63,228 nt of DNA from Clostridia bacterium (GTDB lineage: Bacteria > Bacillota > Clostridia > Oscillospirales > Acutalibacteraceae): assembly GCA_017465505.1 (NCBI GenBank), contig JAFTWB010000020.1:1-63228 (forward strand). Direction: 5' to 3'. Shown here one piece after another: positions 25,840 through 35,300 of the stretch. Each line of letters begins with the position of its first letter. Position 1 is the first letter of the stretch. Below the pieces are notes generated by a model that was not told the origin of the DNA, ran no database searches, and worked only from the letters and a program-made list of their open reading frames with translations. Position numbers and translations under genes: made by a program.

Positions 25840-27489
25840 ATGGCGTGGTACAACGAAGCCGTATTTTATCATATTTATCCCATAGGAATGACAGGTGCTC
25901 CAAAGAAAAACGACTACTCAGCCCCTGTCAGCAGACTCAACAACATTCTCCCTTGGCTTTCCCATATTAAAGAAATGGGCTGTAATGCAATTTACATCGG
26001 CCCACTTTTCGAAAGTGTGGGTCACGGCTACGAAACTACCGACTACAAAAAGCTGGACTCCCGTCTTGGCACTAACAAAGATTTGAAAAACTTCGTGGCA
26101 AAGTGCCACAAAGAGGGCATAAGAGTAATTCTTGACGGCGTTTTCAATCACACAGGCAGAGATTTCTTTGCCTTTCAGGATATTAAGAAAAACCGTGAAA
26201 GCTCACCCTACAGGGATTGGTACTGCAATGTAAATTTCTCAGGCAATAACTCTTTTGGCGACGGCTTTTCCTACGAAAACTGGGGCGGCTACGACCTGCT
26301 TGTAAAGCTTAACCAGAAAAATCCACAGGTTGTAAAGTATATCTGCGACGTAATCCGTTTCTGGATAAGGGAGTTTGACATTGACGGAATCCGCCTTGAC
26401 GCCGCCGACGTTATGGATTTCGATTATATGAAGGCTTTCAGAAGAGTTGCCGATGAGGTGAAAGAGGACTTCTGGCTTATGGGCGAGGTTATCCACGGCG
26501 ATTACTCCCGCTGGGCAAACGACACCACCCTGCACTCCGTAACAAACTACGTCCTTCACAAAGCTCTTTTCTCTGCTTTTAACGACCACAACTTCTTCGA
26601 GATTGCCCATACCATCAAATACGTCAACAATATGGTAGGGGATTGCTCTAAGCTTTACACCTTTACAGATAACCACGACGTTGAGCGTATTGCCTCAAAG
26701 CTTAAGGACAAGGCAAACCTTCTGCCTGTTTATATTCTTCTTTATACCCTGCCGGGTATCCCCTCAATTTACTACGGCTCAGAGTTTGCTATTGAGGGAA
26801 GAAAAGAAAAGGGCAATGACTTTGTCTTAAGACCTGAGCTTGACTTTGAAGAGTACAAGCCTCAGATTGAAACAAACCCCTGCACAAAGCTTATTTACGC
26901 TCTGGGCAAGCTCAGACGAAATATCCCTGCTCTTACCTACGGCGATTACAAAGAGCTGGCTCTCTTCACCTCTTATTATGCTTATGAAAGAACCTTTGAG
27001 GGCAAATCCGTAATCGTTGCCGTGAATAACACCGACTGTGACATAAGCCTCAGCCTTCCCTGCGGCAATTTCTCTGAGTATACAGGAGTGCTTTCAGGGG
27101 CTAAGGCTATGGTGCAAAACGGTCACATAAACGTAAACGTTCCTGCAAATTACGGCGAAATCTGGCTTTGCGAAGACTGCACAGATACCGCCTTTGCACC
27201 CCTTAAAAACGTAAAAATCCAAAAATCCAAAAAGCCTGCAACCCCCAAAACCGCCAAAACACCTGCTTCCAAGGAGAAAAAGGCGGAGGAAAAGCCCTCT
27301 GCAAAGCCCTCTGAAAAGCCCCTTTTAAATCTTAACAAGCCCTATGAAGAAATGACAGTTGAAGAGCTTCAGGAGGCTATACTTGAAAAGATGAGAAAAA
27401 ACGGCCCCGTAACAGATTATATGCTTGGCACAGTAAGGGAAAACACCCACCACGGCTCTCTGCTTTCCTGGGTAAGAAGCTTTAACTGA
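25840..27489 (+). CDS. GH13 alpha-amylase-family enzyme with a Lys/Pro-rich C-terminal extension
   Basis: The 549-residue protein is a cytoplasmic glycoside hydrolase 13 (no signal peptide), likely acting on malto-oligosaccharides. The barrel carries DGVFNHTG, GIRLDAAD with nucleophile Asp187, GEV with acid/base Glu216, and TDNHD with Asp280. A C-terminal beta domain follows (to about residue 445). Then comes a linker rich in Lys, Pro and Ala (about 455-495) and a conserved-looking 50-residue end (EEMTVEELQEAILEKMRKNG; HHGSLLSWVRSFN) that I do not recognise. Family-level function is sure; the exact specificity (neopullulanase, cyclomaltodextrinase or glucanotransferase) is not. It is monocistronic. 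Confidence 0.88.
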   Translation: MAWYNEAVFYHIYPIGMTGAPKKNDYSAPVSRLNNILPWLSHIKEMGCNAIYIGPLFESVGHGYETTDYKKLDSRLGTNKDLKNFVAKCHKEGIRVILDGVFNHTGRDFFAFQDIKKNRESSPYRDWYCNVNFSGNNSFGDGFSYENWGGYDLLVKLNQKNPQVVKYICDVIRFWIREFDIDGIRLDAADVMDFDYMKAFRRVADEVKEDFWLMGEVIHGDYSRWANDTTLHSVTNYVLHKALFSAFNDHNFFEIAHTIKYVNNMVGDCSKLYTFTDNHDVERIASKLKDKANLLPVYILLYTLPGIPSIYYGSEFAIEGRKEKGNDFVLRPELDFEEYKPQIETNPCTKLIYALGKLRRNIPALTYGDYKELALFTSYYAYERTFEGKSVIVAVNNTDCDISLSLPCGNFSEYTGVLSGAKAMVQNGHINVNVPANYGEIWLCEDCTDTAFAPLKNVKIQKSKKPATPKTAKTPASKEKKAEEKPSAKPSEKPLLNLNKPYEEMTVEELQEAILEKMRKNGPVTDYMLGTVRENTHHGSLLSWVRSFN

Positions 27490-27494
27490 TTATT

Positions 27495-27528
27495 CAGCCT
27501 TTCGTCACTGACGAGAGGCTGTTTTTTT
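27495..27528 (+). terminator. Intrinsic terminator of the GH13 gene
   Basis: A 12-bp stem with a G-T pair (CAGCCTTTCGTC / GACGAGAGGCTG) and ACT loop is followed by TTTTTTT. From here to 27857 there is no gene: a small AT-rich hairpin (AGGTTTT / AAAACCT near 27551-27570) and the undefined right end of the IS110 element. Confidence 0.9.
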
Positions 27529-27857
27529 GTGTTTTTCTTTTGAAAATCCCAGGTTTTCTTTTAAAAACCTGTTGTAAATTTCAGGTGTATATGATATAGT
27601 TATTATGAATAAGAATGAGAAAATATAAGTGTTTTTTCAAGGAGCTTCCAAGGGCTTTCACAAGCGTTTAACCCCCTTTAACTTTCAGCCCTTGTTTTAT
27701 ATATATTTACAGAATAAAAGGAGTCCTGCAAATAAAAGTCAAGACCTAAATAGAAAAAAGATTAAAAAATTTTTAATAGCTAAAAAAGGGTATAGCAAAT
27801 AAAGCCGGAATCAAAGGATTTTTTGAAACCAGCTGATGTAGTTATCAGTGATAAAAG

Positions 27858-29060
27858 TTAGTCAATAGAATTAAGACAATCTTTTACCCGAGCATAATAA
27901 ATGCGAAGAAATTTGTTAGATGCAGCAGTCATATAAACATAGTAGGGTTTACCTTCCGAACGTTTTTTGTCAATAAATTGGTAGATAGGTTCATCGTAAG
28001 GTGAGCGTTTGATATATGTACTAACAACCTGAAAGAGAGTTTTTCTAAGGTAAGGAGACCCTCGTTTGGTTGTGGGGTTAGTATACGCTTCATATTTGCC
28101 CGATTGGTTGACAGAGGGGTCAACACCGGCAAAAGCGACTAAAGAACTGCGATTAGGAAAACGTCGCACATCGCCAATTTCAGCAATTAACTGAGCTGCA
28201 GAAATTTCTCCCACACCATACATCTGAATTACAGTGTCAAATTCAGGGAGTTGTTTTGCAATTGCTAACATCTCATTTTTTAAAGTAGTAAGTAAAGATT
28301 TGATAGAAGTGAGTTGTTTAGCTGCAGTAACCACAAGTAATTTAGTGTTGCTGTTTTTAGGAAGAGTAGTAAAATGTCCGCAACTGTCAGCATATAAGTC
28401 TTTTGCTTTATTGATGCTGAAGTGATAACCGTTTCTTTTACACCATTTCTGATAACGTTCAGTGAAAGCTTTCTCACTGGTACGGCAAATACAATCGCAA
28501 TGCCAGAATGTAGAAACAAAATCCACCCATTTCTGATGACCGTTGCTTTTTTCAGCACTTGTAAATAGTTCATTAGCACCGGGAAAAGTTTTGTCAACAA
28601 GAGAAATGAGATTGTTTTTTAAGGCAACAACATTTTTCATATACAGATTGTATTGTCGACTGAAAAGCTTTAGTTGTTGTCTTAAAGAGTCGATTGGTGT
28701 GTATTCTTTCAAAGTAACCCAGTTATCAAGTCCGTATTTGGCTATTTTAAAGGCATCTTTTTTATCCGACTTTACTTTGCGGATAGACCCACCACCGCTT
28801 TGGTGGATTAAAATGGGATTTAAAACACAAACAAAAATCCCATATTCATGTAGTGCTGTTGCAACAGGTTCATGATAGCGACCTGTCGCTTCCATAACAA
28901 CTCTGGTGTTTTCTCCCAAAGACATTATGGAATATGCCATTCGTTCCAGCCCAACAGATGTGTGAGGGTATTCCTTAGGTAACAGTGCTACCTCACCCAT
29001 AGGACGCAGAGCTGCCATCATACTTTTTCCTTTGGAAATATCAATTCCGACTACATTCAT
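27858..29060 (-). CDS. IS110-family transposase (DEDD recombinase)
   Basis: The 400-residue protein has the N-terminal DEDD RuvC-like domain (GIDISKGKS with Asp7, VVMEATGRYHE, KSDKKDAFKIA) and the C-terminal Transposase_20 domain with VGEISAAQLIAEIGD, FAGVDPSVNQSG and KRGSPYLRKTLF; the latter contains the catalytic serine used with the RuvC-like domain. It recombines DNA guided by a bridge RNA in characterised members. The frame is open to 29105, but GGAGGA upstream of the ATG at 29060 and the family N-terminus place the start there. The gene seems intact. Confidence 0.93.
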   Translation of the reverse strand: MNVVGIDISKGKSMMAALRPMGEVALLPKEYPHTSVGLERMAYSIMSLGENTRVVMEATGRYHEPVATALHEYGIFVCVLNPILIHQSGGGSIRKVKSDKKDAFKIAKYGLDNWVTLKEYTPIDSLRQQLKLFSRQYNLYMKNVVALKNNLISLVDKTFPGANELFTSAEKSNGHQKWVDFVSTFWHCDCICRTSEKAFTERYQKWCKRNGYHFSINKAKDLYADSCGHFTTLPKNSNTKLLVVTAAKQLTSIKSLLTTLKNEMLAIAKQLPEFDTVIQMYGVGEISAAQLIAEIGDVRRFPNRSSLVAFAGVDPSVNQSGKYEAYTNPTTKRGSPYLRKTLFQVVSTYIKRSPYDEPIYQFIDKKRSEGKPYYVYMTAASNKFLRIYYARVKDCLNSID

Positions 29061-29129
29061 AAAGTTCCTCCTTTGATTTGAATATGGCTTCCGCTTTTTA
29101 CTCAACGCTTATTCAATCTCCTGAGTGAC

Positions 29130-29276
29130 ACGAACGCATCGGAATATCGATGGTACAACCTGCGTAAATCGAATGCTGCAAATGAGAAAGGCGGCTGACT
29201 GACTCCTTGACGGACGTGTTAGTCCAAGGTTTTTACGGTCAGACCATTCCTTCTCATTTTAACAGCTTCAGCATTG
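29130..29276 (-). ncRNA. Candidate bridge RNA of the IS110 element
   Basis: Upstream of the transposase on its own strand, AATGCTG and AAATGAGAA (29275-29251) pair with TTCTCATTT and CAGCATT (29188-29172). They enclose an internal loop and an inner helix in which CCTTG/CAAGG and GAC/GTC pair around TAACAC. A second hairpin, ACGC..CATCG / CGATG..CGT, follows at 29165-29134. Stem, internal loop, stem, in series, before the recombinase is the known layout of bridge RNAs in IS621-like elements. Guide sequences were not matched to the element ends, so this is a structural prediction. Confidence 0.55.
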
Positions 29277-29342
29277 AATTGGAAAAAGACACGGCTGGCT
29301 ACCGTGCCTTTAACCTTAATTTATATTGTAGGAGGATTTTAA

Positions 29343-32300
29343 TTGAAAACTAAGAAATTTTTTGGCAAAAGAGCATTAAGCTTATTGCTTACCTTCTTAA
29401 TGGTGCTTTCTCTCGTGCCTTTGTCAGTGTTCTCTGCTTTTGCAGAGGACAACTATGTTGCTGTTGCGTCGGAGACATACACAAAATATAACATTGAAAG
29501 CACAGATTATCCGAAAGATTCATATGGAAGCTACTATCTTTTAATAAACAAAGATGGTAATTATCATATCTATGGTTCTAATGCACAGACGCATACCAAG
29601 ATAATTGTTGCACAGGGAGTAGAGGCAACGATTATCCTTGAAAACGTTAATATCAAATGCAATGATTCAGGTGCGGAGCCGGCTATCACACTGAATAAAA
29701 ATACAAATGTTACTTTCAGACTTGCAGGCGAAAACGAAGTGGTTGGCGCATTATCTTGTGCTGCTATCAAAGTTCCTGATACCGCTACCTTAACCATAAC
29801 ATCTGTAAATGGCGATGGTGCAACGGAAGGTACACTCAAGGCAACTGCATTACCGTTTCCCATTACAGATTCCAACCTGAGTGCAATGAGCCGTGTTGTA
29901 GGTTGCGGAGGTGCAGGTATAGGAGCTGACGGCTTGTCTATGATTGGAATAGACTATGCTCCAACATTAGGAAATATTATCATAAATGGCGGTAAGGTTG
30001 AAGCTACAGGTGCCACAGGCGGTGCAGGTATTGGCGGTGCGGGTTTATCTACAACCGGCTCTATTACTATTAACGGTGGTATTGTAAATGCAACCGTTGA
30101 CAGTACCAGTGTTTACGCTTCCGGTGCTGCCATTGGCGGCGGTGCAACCGGCTATGTGCCTGAGATTACAATCAATGGTGGATTAGTTGAAGCTGTTTCT
30201 CCCTACCATGGAGCAGCTATCGGTTCGGGTTGGTATTCGGATGACCTGGAGTATGAGTTTGATGTATTTAACTATGGTGACATCAGAATTAGCGGCGGTG
30301 TTATAAATGCCGATAGCATAGGTTTGGGTTATGTGAGCGGCGAAGGAGACTATTCAGCCAACGGAAGTGTAACTATCACAGGCGGCTCTGTTAGGGCATA
30401 CCGAGTTACAGACCCCAAAAACGGCCGTGGTATCGCTTTGACATATCGTGAATATACCGAACCCGGTTTATCGGGTAATACCCCTGTGAATGATATTATC
30501 CTTTCAGATGGTACAACTTATGGTACAAATGATGTTTTTGCTCAAGAGGGTAAGCTTTACCTTTGGCTTGCTTCGGATGTCAGTGTTCGCGATGTAGAAT
30601 ACGACTCGGACTATATTCAGGCATATTGGGGTAGTTCGATCCAATATCTTCCTTATTGTGGCGAATTATCAACTGCTTTTTCTCAGGCTTGTGTGGAAAA
30701 CAGCACAATCCGTTACATTAAGCTTAACACTGAAGCTACAATTGAGAAAAACATTTCCAAGGGCGAATTTACTCTCGATTTAAACGGAAATATCTTGAGA
30801 GGTAATTTGTTGATAGAAAACAATGCAGATATTACTCTTACAGATAGCCTTGGCGGCGGTGAGTTGATTAGTGACAGTAACGCAGTACATGTCAGAGAAG
30901 GAGCTATAGTTACTATTAACTCCGGTAAATACTCCGGAAAATCCTCGGTTGTGACAGTTGCAGATGAAACATCATCTGTAATAATCAATGGTGGTGAGTT
31001 TTCAACCGACGATTTTTATGCTATGTCAAACCGTGGAAACCTGAGCATATATGGAGGAACTGTTTCAGGCGGTACACACGCCTCGATTTATTCTGATGGT
31101 GTCACCGTGGTAAGCGATGTGCGTTTTACCGACAACTCTAATTGTGCCATAAGGTATGATGGCGGAAGTGTTGATTTGTCTGATTCCTCTAATGTGGGAG
31201 TTGCTTTATGGAACACTTCCGGCGAGGCGATTACTATGCCTTGCGAACAGATTAAGATTCCTCAAGGCAGTATATTCTTTGACAGCAGTAATTTGCCTTG
31301 TAATACTCTTGGTGATGGTTATCAATACACCATTGCCGCCGAGCCTAACAAGTATAATGTTTCTTTTGATACAAACGGCGGAAGCGGTGTTATGGAGTCG
31401 GTAGCTTTGTATGAAGGTTACTCTGAATTTAAACTGCCTGATTGTGATTTTACTGCTCCAAAGGGCAAGGTGTTTGTCGGATGGTCATATTCTGCCAATG
31501 GTGAAGTTATTGTTTCTGACAAGGTTTATATTACAGCAGATACAACACTTTATGCTCAATGGGTAGAAGGTGAAGCAGTTTGGGGAACGGATAAAAACAA
31601 TCTGACATCAGTAGGTACGCTTAGTCAGGCTCTCGAAGCAAACGATGGCTACTATATTAAACTTGTTAATGACAGTGTAATTACATCCCGACATTATTTT
31701 TACAGAGATGTAGTGATAGATTTAAATGGTCAAACCATTTATGTGCAGAGTCAGGATATACCTTTTGAAGTAACTGACGGTTATACGCTTACATTAGAAG
31801 ACAGTGCAGGCGGTGCAAGGATGGGAAGCTCGCCTGATACAAATATTAGGTATATGTATGTTCAATCCGGCGGTAAGCTTATAGTTCACGGAGGAACTTA
31901 TGAGTCTGCAGGGGATTGTCTCTGTTATATTTCAAGCGGAGCAGAAGCTGAAATTACAGGCGGTAATTTCATTTCATCAAATTTTCCTGTGGAAAATTTG
32001 GGCACACTTACTGTTTCAGGTGACAGTTATTTTAAAGGCGGATGGTGTAGTATTATTTTATCTCAGGGTACGTTGATATTAAAAGGCGGAAACCTTACAT
32101 CCGGTCAATTCGGTGCTGTCAGATATGTAAAAGGCTTAATTGATTTTTCTCAATATCCTGATCCTAACGGTATAGGAATTTCAAATTATTGCAGCGGTAC
32201 ATCAGCATTCCCGGACGGTAAGGTGACGGTTAATGTATCGGATGACAATATCCGATTGGGTACAGGATATGTTATGAAAGATGCAAATGGTGCAGCTGTT

Positions 32301-35300
32301 ACAGATTTGATATATGGTAATATTTACACCATTGGAATAGATGGTACTGCTTATAGTATATCCGCTGAGAGCAGTGAAAATGGTACTATATCGGTAAGCA
32401 AGTCTCAGGCAGGTGCAGGTATGACGGTTATAGTTACCGTAGCTCCTGATGAAGACTATTTTGTAGATAGCCTTACAGTTGGTAACGGTGTGCCTGTTTC
32501 TAAGTTGAGCGATAATGTTTATACATTTACTATGCCCTCTTCAGATGTTAATGTTACAGCACAATTCAAAATAATCCATAATTGCAACTTTGACGAAAAC
32601 GGCTTCTGCACAGTTTGCGATGTTTTCGAGCCTGCAACAGATGAGAACGAAGACGGCGTTTATGAAATCTCAAACGCAGGCCAGCTTTACTGGTTTGCTG
32701 ATAAAGTAAATAACGACAACGCAAACTTCGGCTCTGCAAATGCTATCCTTACAGCAGATATTGTTGTAAACGAAGGCGTTATGACTTCAGAATCCACAGA
32801 CGCAAGAGTTTGGACACCTATCGGTAATTGGAGCAACAAGTACACAGGCACCTTTGATGGTAACGATTATACAATTTCAGGTCTTTACTTTAATGACAGC
32901 AATGTAAATTGTATAGGACTGTTCGGTTATGTTGGCAAAGAAGGTGTAGTTAAAAACACAGGTGTTATTAACTCCTGTTTTATCGGTAACAATAGTGTCG
33001 GCGGTGTGGTTGGTGAAAATGTTGGCAAAATCACAAACTGTTACAACACAGGCACGGTTAGCGCCATTATAGCTGTTGGCGGTGTGGTTGGATTTAATAG
33101 CCCTTCCGGTGAGACCGCAAACTGCTATAATACAGGCGAAGTAAGCGGTAGCGTCAACTATGTCGGCGGTGTAGTCGGATATATCAGTTCCGGCACAATC
33201 ACAAACTGTTACAACATAGGTGCAGTCAATGGTGGTAATAGTGTTGGTGGTGTGGTTGGACATAGCTATACAGGTACAATCACAAACTGTTACAACACAG
33301 GCAGAGTTGAAGGTTTAGAGTATGTCGCCGGTGTGATTGGTTTTGACAGTTATAGCAAAATCGATAACTGTTATAATACAGGCCAGGTCAGCGGTGATAA
33401 TTATGTTGGCGGTGTAGGTGCATATATCTATAAGAGTATAATCACCAACTGCTACTATTTAGATACGGCTTGCAATGGCGGAATCGGCATACAAGAATCT
33501 TTTGATGGCGAATACGTAGAAGTCTCTGCCGAGGCAAAAACAGCCCAGCAGTTTAAGAGTGGTGAGGTTGCTTACCTCTTACAGGGTGAGCAGCGTGAGG
33601 AAATCTGGGGTCAGAAGATAGGCACAGACCAGCTCCCCGTACTTGGCGGTGACAAGGTTTACTACGGCTACACATCTTGTGCGTATGACTCAGAGATGGT
33701 TTATACCAATACTGAGGTATCAGACGTAAGACCCGCTCACAAAGAATTTAGAGCAGAATTTACTTGGGACGAGCCTTATGATGGCGAGTGCTACGTTTCT
33801 GTGGAGCTTTATTGTGCTGAGTGCGGTGCTTATGTAGATTCCGGTTCGGGTTATGCTACACTCAAAGAAACAGTTGAGGCTGAGGACTGTATGCACCCGG
33901 GCTCAGAGCTTTACGAGGTTATCTTTGAGTACGAAGGTGTAACCTACACAGATACAAAGAGTTTTGCGTTAAAGAGCGACAACCACACAGGCGAGTTTGT
34001 AAACGGCTTCTGCACAGATTGCGGAGGATATGAGCCTGCAACTCTTAACGATAACGGCACTCCCGATGACGAGTGGGACGATTACTATGAGATTTCAAAC
34101 GCAGGCCAGCTTTACTGGTTTGCAGATTATATTAACAATGTAAGCAACGACGCATACGCTAAACTTACAGCAGACATTGTTGTTAACGAAACTCTTGACG
34201 AGAATTCCAGAGTATGGACACCTATAATGGATTTCTATGGCAACTTTGACGGCAATTGTCATACAGTTTCAGGTCTTTATGTTAAGTCTGAGGAAGATTA
34301 TATAGGTATGTTCGGCGGTGGCTATTACAGCTACGGCACCGTTGAAAATCTGGGACTTATCAACAGTTATTTCGAAGGCAATGACTATGTAGGCGGTATC
34401 GCAGGTTATTATGCAGGAACAATAAAAAACTGCTATGTTACTGATACGGTTACTGTTGTTGGCAACAATCTCACAGGTACACTGGTAGGTAATAATGCGG
34501 GCACAGTTTCTAACTGCTATGCTTATGCTTTTACATTGGTCGATTCATACCACAGCGGTTATGCAACTGTTGAAAACTGCTATTACCTTGCTGACACAGA
34601 CGACGGCGAGGGCGGTAAGACCGCAGAGCAGTTTGCAAGCGGCGAGGTTGCTTACCTCTTACAGGGTGAGCAGACTGAGTCAGTCTGGGGTCAGAAAATC
34701 AGCACAGACACTTACCCCGTATTCGGCGGTGACAAGGTTTATACAGTAAATAACTGTAAAGACGAAGTTGTAGGCTACAGCAACACAGAGGGTGAAATCC
34801 TTGACCACGACTTCGTAAACGGCTTCTGCACAGTTTGCGATATTTTCGAGTCTGCAACACTTAACGAAGACGGTGTTTATGAAATCGCAAACGCAGGTCA
34901 GCTTTACTGGTTTGCACAGTATGTAAACGCAGGAAATGTGTCTGCAGACGCTATCCTTACAGCAGATATTGTTGTAAACGAAGGCACAGTTACAGAGTCT
35001 TCAACAGATGCAAGAGTATGGACACCTATCGGTAACTGGAGCAACAAGTACACAGGCACATTTGACGGCAACGATTATACAGTTTCAGGTCTTTATTTTA
35101 ATGACAGTGAAGTACATTATGTGGGCTTGTTTGGTGTTATAGGTGAAAATGGTGAAGTTAAAAACACAGGTGTTATTAACTCTTACTTCAATGCAGATAA
35201 GTGTGTTGGCGGTGTGGCTGGTTATAACTTTGGCACAGTTACAAACTGTTACAACGCAGCCGAAATAAGTGCTGACAATATTGTTGGCGGTATAGTAGGA

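Larger units (their letters stand above)
27850..29290 (-). mobile_element. IS110-family insertion element (approximate limits)
   Basis: The element comprises the DEDD transposase gene and a roughly 230-bp structured non-coding region before it. IS110 elements lack terminal inverted repeats and target duplications, so the ends cannot be fixed from one copy; these limits are approximate. It lies between the GH13 gene and the giant surface-protein gene, in the opposite orientation to both. Confidence 0.65.

Noticed and set aside
32877-33263. Antisense open frames opposite the GLUG repeats (also 35085-35387)
   Set aside because: Their Thr/Cys/Ala-rich repeats are the mirror of the GLUG codons.
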